From Nannocystis punicea (lineage in GTDB: Bacteria > Myxococcota_A > Polyangia > Nannocystales > Nannocystaceae): a DNA stretch of 64,000 nt. Numbering within the stretch: position 1 is the first letter of the stretch; each line of letters starts with the position of its first letter. The position numbers and the translations under genes were made by a program. This document shows, in pieces, positions 8,830-19,980 of the stretch. The notes under the pieces are model-generated. The model worked only from the letters and a program-made list of their open reading frames with translations. It was not told the DNA's origin and did no database searches. The stretch spans positions 5,394,001-5,458,000 of the forward strand of contig NZ_CP114040.1 in the NCBI RefSeq assembly GCF_026965555.1. Reading direction: 5' to 3'.

Positions 8830-10188
8830 GTGACGTACGCCGCCTGGTTCCAGTGCTTTCGCGGTTGTCCCGGCCGATTCGGGCTCACCGAGGTGATCTA
8901 TCGCTGCCCGCAGTGCCACGGGCTACTCGAGGTGCAGCACGACCACGCGGCGCTGCGCTCGCGCTCGCCGGCGGCGTGGATGCGGCTGTTCGACGAGCGC
9001 TACGGGCGGACGCAGTGGCCGTTCGGCAGCGGCGTGTGGTCCAAGCTCGAGTGGGTGCTGCCGCAGATCGATCCGGGCAACGTGGTGTCGCTGTTCGAGG
9101 GTAACTCGAACCTGATGTGGGCCGAGCGCTTCGGCAAGTCGATCGGGCTCGACGACCTGTGGGTGAAGCAGTGCGGGATCAGCCACACCGGCTCGTTCAA
9201 GGACCTGGGGATGACGGTGCTGGTGTCGGCGGTGAAGCAGGCGATCGCCGAGGGCCGGCCGATCCGTGCCGTGGCGTGCGCGTCGACGGGCGACACGTCG
9301 GCGGCGCTGGCGGCCTACGGGGCCGCGGCCGGGATCCCGGTGGTGGTGCTGCTGCCGGCCGGCAAGATCAGCGCGGCGCAGCTGATCCAGCCGGTCGCCA
9401 ACGGGGCGATCGTGTGTAGCCTCGACACCGACTTCGACGGCTGCATGCGCGTGGTCCAGCGGCTCACCGAGGACCCCGGCATCTACCTCGCCAACTCGAT
9501 GAACTCGCTGCGCGTCGAGGGCCAGAAGACGGTGGCGCTCGAGATCGTGCAGCAGTTCGACTGGGAGGTGCCGGACTGGGTGCTGATCCCGGGCGGCAAC
9601 CTCGGCAACGTGTCGGCGCTGGCCAAGGGGTTCGAGATGATGCTGGGCCTCGGGGTGATCGCCAGGCTGCCGCGGATCGTGTGCTGCCAGGCCCAGCGCG
9701 CCGATCCGCTGTATCTGGCGTTCGCGCGGGCGCAGGCGGAGGGCCGGCCGATGACGGAGGAGGACTACGCGCCGCAGCACGCCCGGGCGACGCTGGCGTC
9801 GGCGATCCAGATCGGCGCGCCGGTGTCGCTGCCGAAGGCGGTGCGCGCGTTGCAGCGCTGCGACGGGCTGGTCGAGGAGGCCAGCGAGGCCGAGCTCGCC
9901 GATGCGGCCGCGCTGGCCGACCGCTCGGGCATGTTCAACTGCCCGCACACCGGCGTGGCCCTGGCGTGCCTGCAGAAGCTGGCGAAGCGCGGGGTGATCG
10001 GTCGACGCGAGCGCGTGATCGTGATCTCCACGGCGCACGGGCTCAAGTTCACCGAGTTCAAGGCCCGCTACCACGAGGGCAAGCTGGAGTTCCCGAGCAC
10101 GTACGCCAATCAGCCGGTGGCGATGGGCAGCGAGCCCGAGGAGGTGGTGGCGGCCCTGCACCGCGTGCTCGACGCCCGGGCAGGGTAG
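8830..10188 (+). CDS. thrC: Threonine synthase
   Basis: A 452-residue PLP enzyme converting O-phosphohomoserine to threonine. The start is GTG at 8830. The N-terminus carries a rubredoxin-like pair CFRGC and CPQC that may bind zinc, as in some archaeal and bacterial threonine synthases. The PLP lysine lies in SHTGSFKDLGM near residue 123. The phosphate-binding and substrate segments are CASTGDTSAALAAYGAAAG and IPGGNLGNVSALAKG. TSRANSMNS-like LANSMNSLRVEGQKT is also present. It stands alone rather than with thrA or thrB. Confidence 0.92.
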   Translation: MTYAAWFQCFRGCPGRFGLTEVIYRCPQCHGLLEVQHDHAALRSRSPAAWMRLFDERYGRTQWPFGSGVWSKLEWVLPQIDPGNVVSLFEGNSNLMWAERFGKSIGLDDLWVKQCGISHTGSFKDLGMTVLVSAVKQAIAEGRPIRAVACASTGDTSAALAAYGAAAGIPVVVLLPAGKISAAQLIQPVANGAIVCSLDTDFDGCMRVVQRLTEDPGIYLANSMNSLRVEGQKTVALEIVQQFDWEVPDWVLIPGGNLGNVSALAKGFEMMLGLGVIARLPRIVCCQAQRADPLYLAFARAQAEGRPMTEEDYAPQHARATLASAIQIGAPVSLPKAVRALQRCDGLVEEASEAELADAAALADRSGMFNCPHTGVALACLQKLAKRGVIGRRERVIVISTAHGLKFTEFKARYHEGKLEFPSTYANQPVAMGSEPEEVVAALHRVLDARAG

Positions 10189-10374
10189 CGGGGGCGCGCA
10201 GAGCTGGCGCTCGGGACAGGTGATATGCGGCCGTCGGCGCGCTGCGAGATGACATCTGGCCTTCAGGACTTGGGGAGGCCCGCGCGTTGCGAGATGACAG
10301 CTGTCCTCCAGGACATTTTTTGGGGAGTACCGCGACGGCTGGTCGGGCTGTCCTTTCGGACCTGCGATCGGCGC
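10189..10374. repeat. Palindrome cluster between convergent genes
   Basis: Three copies or half-copies lie between thrC (+) and the PHA-type gene (-): a half-site near 10213, GCTGTCC-TCCA-GGACAT near 10300-10316 and CTGTCC-TTTC-GGACCTG near 10349-10365. No clear U-tailed terminator is visible, so the hairpins may serve as transcription ends. Confidence 0.65.
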
Positions 10375-10665
10375 TCAGCCGAGCAGCTTGTTGAGCTCGT
10401 CGTTGACACGGTCCTCGACGCGGCCCTTGAAGGCGCGCAGCAGCAGGGGCAGGGCGACCTGGACGCGGACGTGGGCGTCTTCGACGCTGATCGTGCCGGT
10501 GGTGCCCTTGGCGGGGCCGTGGGGGGCGTTGAAGGCGAGGTCGTCGCCCTTCCACTGCCAGCGGATGTCGAACTTGGCCTCGAGGCGCTTGGCGAGCGCT
10601 TCGGTGCGCTCCCGGGCGGTGGCCTTGCCGAGCGGGTTCGCGCGACGGATGTCGATCTGGGCCAT
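10375..10665 (-). CDS. Polyhydroxyalkanoic acid system family protein
   Basis: A 96-residue protein matching the small family annotated as polyhydroxyalkanoate granule region or system protein. MAQIDIRRANPLGKATARER and the continuation LEAKFDIRWQWKGDDLAFN are typical, followed by VEDAHVRVQVALPLLLRAF. The family has a PHA-granule association by gene context in pseudomonads. No PHA synthase is present here, so its role is unproven. A strong Shine-Dalgarno sequence (GGAGGT, complement of 10673-10678) lies seven bases before the ATG. Confidence 0.8.
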   Translation of the reverse strand: MAQIDIRRANPLGKATARERTEALAKRLEAKFDIRWQWKGDDLAFNAPHGPAKGTTGTISVEDAHVRVQVALPLLLRAFKGRVEDRVNDELNKLLG

Positions 10666-10738
10666 GACTGTCTACCTCCGGACGAACGACCAAGATGAAC
10701 GGGCCCCCGCGAGCTGTCCAGGCGACGGGCGGGATGAT

Positions 10739-10757
10739 GCTGTCTTAAAGGACATGT
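10739..10757. repeat. Dispersed palindrome between divergent genes
   Basis: TGTCTTAAAGGACATG at 10741-10756 lies in the 242-bp region between the PHA-type gene (-) and the beta-lactamase gene (+). No other feature is clear in that region. Confidence 0.65.
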
Positions 10758-10907
10758 TATCTTTGCGGCGGCGCGGGGACGCTGGCTGGCCGCGAGCGTC
10801 AGTGACGGGGCGACGACGTCGCCGAGGACCCCGTGAAGGGGCGCGGATCGACCGCGCGGCGCCTCGGGCTCGGGAATGCGCGGCCGTGTTCGCGCGTCCG
10901 TGCGGGC

Positions 10908-11807
10908 ATGCGCCTGTGGCTCCTGTTCGCCCCGCTCCTGCTCTCCGCCTGCGCGAGGTCGATCCCCGCGGCCGCTCCGCCGAGCGAGGCCGCGGCGAGG
11001 AGTCCGACGCCGCCGAGCGAGGTCGCGAAGAGCAGCCCGGTGCCGCCGGTGGTGGAGCGCGTCGACGGGTCGGGGCGGGAGCTGTTCGCGGCGGCGCAGG
11101 TCGAGGGGGTGTTCGTCCTGCGCTCGCTGGCGACGGGCGAGCAGATCGTGACGGACGCGGCGCTCGCAGGGATCGGCGAGTTGCCGGCGTCGACGTTCAA
11201 GATCCCGAACGCGCTCATCGCCCTGGAGCGCGGAGTGCTGGCGGGGGCCGACGCGACGCTGAAGTGGGACGGCGTCGAGCGCGGGGGCTCGCCCGAGTGG
11301 AACCGCGATCACTCTCTGGCGTCGGCGCTGCGCGACTCGACGGTGTGGTTCTTCCAGGAGGTCGCGCGCCGGATCGGGCCGGAGGCGATGCAGGCGTCGC
11401 TGCGGGCGTTCGCCTACGGGAACGCGGACATCGGCGGGGGCATCGACAGCTTCTGGCTGAAGGGGCAGCTGCGGATCTCGCCGCGCGAGCAGGTCGAGTT
11501 CATGAGCCGGCTGCACCGCCGCGAGCTGCCGGTGGCGCGCGAGCACATGGCGCTGGTCGAGCACATGCTGACGCGGGCGCAAGCGCCCGGCTGGTCGTGG
11601 CGCGGCAAGACGGGGCTGACCGACCACGAGGGCCGGGCCGTCGGCTGGCTGGTCGGGCTGGCGGAACGCAGCGGCACGACCTGGGCCTACGCGCTGATGC
11701 TGCGCGCGCCGGAGACCGAGGTGGAGCGCCTGATCCCCCTGCGCGCCGAGCTGGCGCGGGCGCTGCTCGTCCGCCACGGCGCGCTGCCGCCGGAGGCAGC
11801 GCGGTAA
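10908..11807 (+). CDS. Class D (OXA-like) beta-lactamase, lipoprotein
   Basis: A 299-residue serine beta-lactamase of class D. The motifs are in order: STFK near residue 96 (STFKIPNALIALERG, with the carboxylatable Lys), the second motif STV in DSTVWFFQEVARRIG, YGN in FAYGNADIGGGID and KTG in WRGKTGLTD. The ATG at 10908 gives a lipoprotein signal (MRLWLLFAPLLLSACA), so the enzyme should be lipid-anchored. An upstream in-frame GTG at 10833 would spoil the signal. It has normal base composition and no mobile-element context, which suggests a resident chromosomal gene. Substrate range cannot be read from sequence. Confidence 0.9.
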   Translation: MRLWLLFAPLLLSACARSIPAAAPPSEAAARSPTPPSEVAKSSPVPPVVERVDGSGRELFAAAQVEGVFVLRSLATGEQIVTDAALAGIGELPASTFKIPNALIALERGVLAGADATLKWDGVERGGSPEWNRDHSLASALRDSTVWFFQEVARRIGPEAMQASLRAFAYGNADIGGGIDSFWLKGQLRISPREQVEFMSRLHRRELPVAREHMALVEHMLTRAQAPGWSWRGKTGLTDHEGRAVGWLVGLAERSGTTWAYALMLRAPETEVERLIPLRAELARALLVRHGALPPEAAR

Positions 11808-11812
11808 TCTAT

Positions 11813-11925
11813 GGTTCTTGGGGCATGCGCTTCAGAGCATGTCCTTGCGGGCAGAATACAAACCGTCGACGGATGTTACCTTGGACATGTTCCTTGGGTC
11901 ATGTCCTTGTGGGCATCCCATGTCG
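11813..11925. repeat. Intergenic palindrome array
   Basis: The 124 bases between the beta-lactamase gene (+) and the unknown minus-strand gene contain about four degenerate units. Examples are GCATGTCC-TTGC-GGGCAG near 11838, ACATGTTCCTTGGGTCATG near 11885 and CATGTCC-TTGT-GGGCAT near 11901. Several arms no longer pair perfectly. Confidence 0.7.
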
Positions 11926-11931
11926 CCGGGC

Positions 11932-12813
11932 TCACGGAGCGCGAGGCGGGCGGGTGATATGGAAGCGGGGGCAGGTGTCGGCGTCGTTCCACAGCCACGC
12001 GCCGGGGCCGGCGGCGGACTCGCGCAGGCGGTCGTCGACGGCCCGCCACAGCTGATCGAGGTTCGCGGCCAGCAGGCAGGTCGGGGCGAACTGCGACGGG
12101 TCGACGAGGTCGCGCCAGATCTGCTGGCAGTAGGCGAGCAGGTCGTTCTCGTAGAAGCGGGCCAGCGGGGCCGGGACGAGCGGGCCGCGGTGCCAGCGGC
12201 GCAGGCCGCCGGCGAGCGCGCGGCCGAGGTCGAGGAGGAGGGCGCGCGGGACCAGGTGCGTGAGCAGCAGGTGCTTGGTCAGGTCGTGCTGGACGCCGAA
12301 GAAGTGGTAGTCGCGGCCGGCTCGCACCCGCCGCGGCTCGGGCACGCGCAGGCGGGCGGCCGCGTCGAGGGCGGCGTAGTAGACGCCGGCGCCGAGGGCG
12401 ATCGGGACCTCGCCGCGTAGGTTGCCTTCGAGCCATGTCCGTTTGTTCATGGCGGAATAGGCAGCCCGGTAGTAGCGCGGCCTGGGGCCGAGCGCGGGCA
12501 CCCGAGTGGTCAGGCTGGCGGGACCGGGGACGCCGTCGATGAAGCCGCGCGCGTCCCAGGTGAAGCCGAGCTGCCGCAAGTAGGCGCGCACGGCCGGGTG
12601 GCCGCCGAGGACGTCGACGCGGCCGACCACGACGGCGTGCGCGGGGATGTCGTGGGCGGGGAAGCGGAGCAGGAGGCCGTGGGCGTCGCGGGCGAGCGCC
12701 GGCGCGACGCCGAAGCGGCGGTGATAGGCGGCGCAGAACGGGCGCAGCAGGGCAGCCTCGGCGTCCGGACCCGCCGGCTCGGGCAGCGGCGCGGTGGCGG
12801 CGTCGAGGAGCAT
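11932..12813 (-). CDS. Unknown protein, last gene of the radical SAM operon
   Basis: A 293-residue soluble protein starting MLLDAATAPLPEPAGPDAEA. I do not recognise a family. Visible features are a His-containing stretch DYHFFGVQHDLTKHLLLTHL in the second half, an aromatic segment YENDLLAYCQQIWRDLV and an Ala/Leu-rich N-terminus. There is no signal peptide or membrane helix. It starts 27 bases after the radical SAM gene on the same strand, so it probably works with that enzyme. Possible roles are a peptide-binding partner, a second modifying enzyme or a protease. A palindrome (CATGTCCGTTTGTTCATG, 12435-12452) lies within it and encodes NKRTW. Confidence 0.65.
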   Translation of the reverse strand: MLLDAATAPLPEPAGPDAEAALLRPFCAAYHRRFGVAPALARDAHGLLLRFPAHDIPAHAVVVGRVDVLGGHPAVRAYLRQLGFTWDARGFIDGVPGPASLTTRVPALGPRPRYYRAAYSAMNKRTWLEGNLRGEVPIALGAGVYYAALDAAARLRVPEPRRVRAGRDYHFFGVQHDLTKHLLLTHLVPRALLLDLGRALAGGLRRWHRGPLVPAPLARFYENDLLAYCQQIWRDLVDPSQFAPTCLLAANLDQLWRAVDDRLRESAAGPGAWLWNDADTCPRFHITRPPRAP

Positions 12814-12840
12814 GCGCGACTCCGAAGCGGCGAGCGAGCG

Positions 12841-13893
12841 TCAGGGCACCGGGACGAATTCGTCCCAACCGTAGCGGCGGAGGTAGTTGCCCCACACGCC
12901 CTCGCACACGCGATCGTAGCGGCAGCCGCCGCACTCGGGCCGCTTGTGGCGGGCGCTGTCGTCGAGGTCCGCGCGGCGCACTGCGACGAGGCCACCGTCA
13001 GGGCCGGAGCGGCGCTCGGCCAGCCGCTCGGCGGGGATGAGGTCGGTGTGCACGGCCACCGGCGGCTCGAAGTGGACGTAGTCCTCGACGTACCCGCGGT
13101 TGTGATCGGGCAGGCGCGTGGTGGTGCACAGCGGGATGTCGACGAAGAACGCCTGCACCTGGCGCTCGCGCGCGGCGGCCGTGCGCAGGAAGGCCTCGGC
13201 GGCCGCGGCGATCTCGGTGTAGGTGGGGAACAGCTGGTCGAAGAAGGTGTTGGCGCGGCCGTTCGCCTGCATGACGTTGAAGACGACCTGGTCGACGCCG
13301 CGCTCGCGCAAGAACCCGTAGATGTCGTGGAGGTGCGGCAGGTTGCGCTTGGTGACGACGGTGCTGGTGTGCAGGGCGACGCCGAGGCGCTTGTAGCGGG
13401 CGATGGTGGCGATGCCGCCGACCGTCTGCTCGAAGCTGCCGGGCGTGCGGGTGAGGCCGTCGTGCAGCTTGGCGGTGTGGCCGTGGATGCTGACGTAGAC
13501 CTTGTTGAGCCCGGCGGCCAGGAGGAGGCGCGCGTAGCGGTCGTAGCTGAGCGCGCGGCCGTTGGTCATCATGCTGATCTGGCGCGCACCTGCCTCTTTG
13601 GCCATCTTCACCCAGACGGGCAGCCGCTGGTTGGTGGTCGGCTCGCCGGAGGTGAAGCACACCTCCTCGAAGGCGTCGTGCTGGCCGAGGATCCAGCGCA
13701 CGGTCTCGTCGGTGGTGGCGGAGTTGACGACGTAGCGGCCGTCGCGGTCCTCCTCCATGCAAAAGATGCAATTGTTGTTGCACACCGCGCCGGTCAGGAT
13801 ATGCACCCGCGGCGCCTTGCCGGCGATCCGCGCCTCGATCGCGCCGCCGGCGGGCGAGCGTTCACCAGGAGCCGTGGGAGCCGTGGGATCCAT
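12841..13893 (-). CDS. Radical SAM enzyme next to a His-Gly-Ser repeat peptide
   Basis: A 350-residue radical SAM protein. The 4Fe-4S motif is CNNNCIFC (CX3CX2C) near residues 38-45, with FTSGEPTTN as the SAM-contacting glycine strand and MMTNGRALSYDRYARLLL and KVYVSIHGHTAKLHD following. The C-terminus carries a short Cys cluster, CGGCRYDRVCEGVWG, like the auxiliary-cluster (SPASM/twitch) tail of peptide-modifying enzymes. ATG at 13893 overlaps the end of the upstream repeat-peptide gene by 32 bases, implying coupled translation. Among known families it resembles maturases of ribosomal peptides such as the His-Xaa-Ser system, but I cannot assign it. Predicted role: modification of the neighbouring peptide. 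Confidence 0.85.
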   Translation of the reverse strand: MDPTAPTAPGERSPAGGAIEARIAGKAPRVHILTGAVCNNNCIFCMEEDRDGRYVVNSATTDETVRWILGQHDAFEEVCFTSGEPTTNQRLPVWVKMAKEAGARQISMMTNGRALSYDRYARLLLAAGLNKVYVSIHGHTAKLHDGLTRTPGSFEQTVGGIATIARYKRLGVALHTSTVVTKRNLPHLHDIYGFLRERGVDQVVFNVMQANGRANTFFDQLFPTYTEIAAAAEAFLRTAAARERQVQAFFVDIPLCTTTRLPDHNRGYVEDYVHFEPPVAVHTDLIPAERLAERRSGPDGGLVAVRRADLDDSARHKRPECGGCRYDRVCEGVWGNYLRRYGWDEFVPVP

Positions 13894-14125
13894 GCGAGCC
13901 GTGGGAGCCGTGCGAACCGTGGGAGCCGTGCGAACCGTGCGAGCCGTGCGACGCGTGGCCCGGATCGCCGGGCGCGAAGGTTGCCGCGGCGACGAGGTCG
14001 CCGCTCGGCACGCCCGTCTCGGCGTACTCCAGCGCCTTGTCCGAGATCTCACGATGTTCGGGTCCAAGCACGGCGCTGGCCTTCTTGCGAAAGGAGACGA
14101 GCTCGTCAGGATCAGGGGCGGCCAT
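13862..14125 (-). CDS. Small protein ending in (His-Gly-Ser)n, candidate modified peptide
   Basis: An 87-residue protein, MAAPDPDELVSFRKKASAV and so on, with a charged, helical N-terminal half that could be a leader (YAETGVPSGDLVAA). From residue 57 it becomes GHASHGSHGS, eight HGS triplets after HAS, ending in Trp (HGSW). The triplets use TCG or TCC, GGC, GGT or GGA and CAC or CAT, so the peptide has been kept while codons drifted. This fits a precursor modified by the adjacent radical SAM enzyme. Repeats of His-Xaa-Ser are the hallmark of the HxsA precursor class. The alternative is a metal-binding tail. A TATGGT -10-like box lies six bases before the ATG. Confidence 0.75.
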   Translation of the reverse strand: MAAPDPDELVSFRKKASAVLGPEHREISDKALEYAETGVPSGDLVAAATFAPGDPGHASHGSHGSHGSHGSHGSHGSHGSHGSHGSW

Positions 14126-14137
14126 GGCTGCACCATA
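14126..14137 (-). promoter_or_regulatory. Putative -10 box of the His-Gly-Ser peptide operon
   Basis: On the minus strand, TATGGT (complement of 14132-14137) lies six bases before the ATG at 14125. The -35 region is unclear. If used, the transcript would be leaderless. Confidence 0.35.
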
Positions 14138-14293
14138 GCCGAACCTCCGTGCGCCTCGCAGCACGAACCAGTGAGCTCGCGCGGGGCCGGTGCGAAGCGG
14201 CGGTAGCACCAACCGAAACGGCTCCAGATGCGGCATCGCCGACAACTTGACACCGGCAGGTCCCCCCCGTAGCGTCCCAGAAAGGCTCTTCGC

Positions 14294-15214
14294 ATGCAGA
14301 TTCGGGTACTCTCTCTCGCGCTCCTGGTCGCCGCGGGCTTGATGTCCGGCTGCAGTGACGATTTCCAGCTGCCCAACAGCTCGGGCGTGCCGACGGCCCC
14401 CGACAACAGCTCGTCGACGACCGGCGAGACGCCGACGACTTCCACGAGCTCGGAAGGGACGACGGTCGCGGACACCACGACGACCGATCCCACGGTCCAG
14501 CCGACGAGCTCGACGACCGACCCGTCGGGCGGCGGCATGTGCAATCTCTACGACCAGGACTGCCCTGGCGACCAGAAGTGCACGGCCTACGCCAGCCCCA
14601 ACACGTTCATCCCCGAGGGCATCAAGTGCGTGCCGGTGCCGGACAACCCGAAGTCCGCGGGCGAGCCGTGCAGCGTCGGCGGGGAGGGCCTCGGCGACGA
14701 CAACTGCGCGCTCGGGACGGTCTGCCTCGACCTCGACTACGACGGGACGGGCTTCTGCCTGCCGTACTGCACCGGTGACTCGCAGAACCCGATGTGCGAG
14801 GGCAGCGACACCACCTGCGTGAAGCTGTTCTTCGGCTACGACTTCGGCAATTGCTTCAAGCAGTGCGATCCGCTGCTGCAGAACTGCGCCGAGGGCGAGG
14901 GCTGTTACATGGACGCGATCAAGGTCGGCAACACGAACTTCGTGTGCCTGCCGGTCGTGCAGGGCGGGGCAGAGGCGACCTTTCAGGACACATGCATCGG
15001 CTGGTCGTCGTGCGCGCCGGGCTTCGCCTGCGTGTTCGACTCGTTCGTGCCCGACTGCAGCTTCGCGTACTGCTGCACGCCCTGGTGCGACCTGTCCGAG
15101 GGCGACGCGTCGTGCGAGGCGCTCGACGAGAAGATGTCGTGCATCGCCTGGTACAGCGAGGGTCAGGCGCCGCCGGGGTTCGAGAACGTCGGGGTCTGCG
15201 GGATCCCGGAGTAG
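14294..15214 (+). CDS. Thr-rich, Cys-rich secreted lipoprotein
   Basis: A 306-residue lipoprotein: signal MQIRVLSLALLVAAGLMSGC with lipobox MSGC, then a Ser/Thr linker of about 60 residues (SSTTGETPTTSTSSEGTTV) and a domain with more than 20 Cys arranged as many disulfide-style loops (CNLYDQDCPGDQKC, then CALGTVCLDLDYDG, then CAEGEGCYMDA). This architecture is repeated in many myxobacterial surface proteins whose function is unknown. The high Cys content implies oxidative folding outside the cytoplasm. It is followed by a short inverted repeat that could end transcription. Confidence 0.8.
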   Translation: MQIRVLSLALLVAAGLMSGCSDDFQLPNSSGVPTAPDNSSSTTGETPTTSTSSEGTTVADTTTTDPTVQPTSSTTDPSGGGMCNLYDQDCPGDQKCTAYASPNTFIPEGIKCVPVPDNPKSAGEPCSVGGEGLGDDNCALGTVCLDLDYDGTGFCLPYCTGDSQNPMCEGSDTTCVKLFFGYDFGNCFKQCDPLLQNCAEGEGCYMDAIKVGNTNFVCLPVVQGGAEATFQDTCIGWSSCAPGFACVFDSFVPDCSFAYCCTPWCDLSEGDASCEALDEKMSCIAWYSEGQAPPGFENVGVCGIPE

Positions 15215-15250
15215 CCGTCCGGTCGAAATCGGGCGGAGTGCGCGCATTTT

Positions 15251-15270
15251 ACGCTGAGAATTCAGCGTTT
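15251..15270 (+). terminator. Possible terminator after the Cys-rich lipoprotein gene
   Basis: ACGCTGA-GAAT-TCAGCGT (15251-15268) is a perfect seven-base-pair hairpin followed by only three T residues. The upstream ATTTT would serve the opposite strand poorly. Weak but plausible. Confidence 0.4.
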
Positions 15271-15430
15271 CGGCCTGGAAAAGCCCGAACGCGACGAATT
15301 CCGGGTTTTCGCGCGATCGTTGGCGAATTGGCGTGAGTCGGTAAAGCTGCCGTAAACTCACCGCCCGGGCCGTCCCGGCGGTGTATCAAAGCCGCCGGGG
15401 GCCACTGCGGCCCCCACGGAGGAGACTCAG

Positions 15431-16147
<717 letters not shown>

Positions 16148-16162
16148 AAGGGAGCCACGAAC

Positions 16163-16549
16163 ATGCGCACTTCCACGATCCTCAGCTCCCTGTTCGTCGC
16201 CGCGATGGCCGTCGGTTGCTCCGGCGTCAAGCGCGACGCCGAGACCTACCGCGCCGACACCCGCTCGCTGCTCGAGACCAAGAACAGCGCGGTGAAGGCG
16301 TGCTACGACCAGCAGCTCGTCGACGACCAGAGCGTCAGCGGCGAGGTCCTGGTCCGCTTCAAGGTCGAGAAGAAGACCGGCCGGCTGTTCGAAGTCGCCG
16401 TCGACCCGGCCGGCACCCAGGCCCCCGAGTCCCTGCAGAACTGCATCGTCCGCGCCATCGACGGCCTGGTGCTCGACCCGGTCGACCGCCGCGAGGGCGT
16501 CGCCTCGTACAAGTACACCTTCAAGGCCAACCCGCCCCAGCAGCTCTGA
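16163..16549 (+). CDS. AgmX/PglI C-terminal domain lipoprotein
   Basis: A 128-residue lipoprotein (MRTSTILSSLFVAAMAVGC). The mature part matches the TonB-like AgmX/PglI C-terminal domain found in myxobacteria: AVKACYDQQLVDDQSVSGEV, then VRFKVEKKTGRLFEVAV, then LQNCIVRAIDGLVLDPV. In Myxococcus the name comes from gliding-motility genes, but most members are uncharacterised. It lies 15 bases after the OmpA-like gene, with a Shine-Dalgarno sequence AAGGGAG, so both are probably one envelope operon. Confidence 0.85.
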   Translation: MRTSTILSSLFVAAMAVGCSGVKRDAETYRADTRSLLETKNSAVKACYDQQLVDDQSVSGEVLVRFKVEKKTGRLFEVAVDPAGTQAPESLQNCIVRAIDGLVLDPVDRREGVASYKYTFKANPPQQL

Positions 16550-16570
16550 GCGCCGTTCAGAGCGGATTTT

Positions 16571-16602
16571 CGCGGCCGTCGGGGCGTGCCCCGGCGGCCG
16601 CG
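16571..16602. terminator. Hairpin after the AgmX-like gene
   Basis: CGCGGCCG at 16571-16578 pairs with CGGCCGCG at 16595-16602, enclosing GGGG and CCCC arms. It is a strong stem 21 bases beyond the stop, but has no U-tract, so its terminator function is only inferred. Confidence 0.4.
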
Positions 16603-16637
16603 TCGCGAGCGGGCTCGGTGGACGGAGCTCGCCAGGT

Positions 16638-16709
16638 TGTCTTATTGGACATGTCATGGAAGACATGCCCCTTGCATAAGGTCGCAAGGGACATGTCTAA
16701 ATATCCATG

Positions 16710-16712
<3 letters not shown>
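16638..16712. repeat. Intergenic palindrome array downstream of dnaE2
   Basis: Four overlapping units between convergent genes. CATGTC-ATGGAA-GACATG at 16650-16667 keeps six-base arms, and CCCCTTGC pairs with GCAAGGG nearby. The last half-site (CCATGTC) touches the dnaE2 stop. Confidence 0.75.
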
Positions 16713-19970
<3,258 letters not shown>

Positions 19971-19980
19971 CGGCGCGCTC

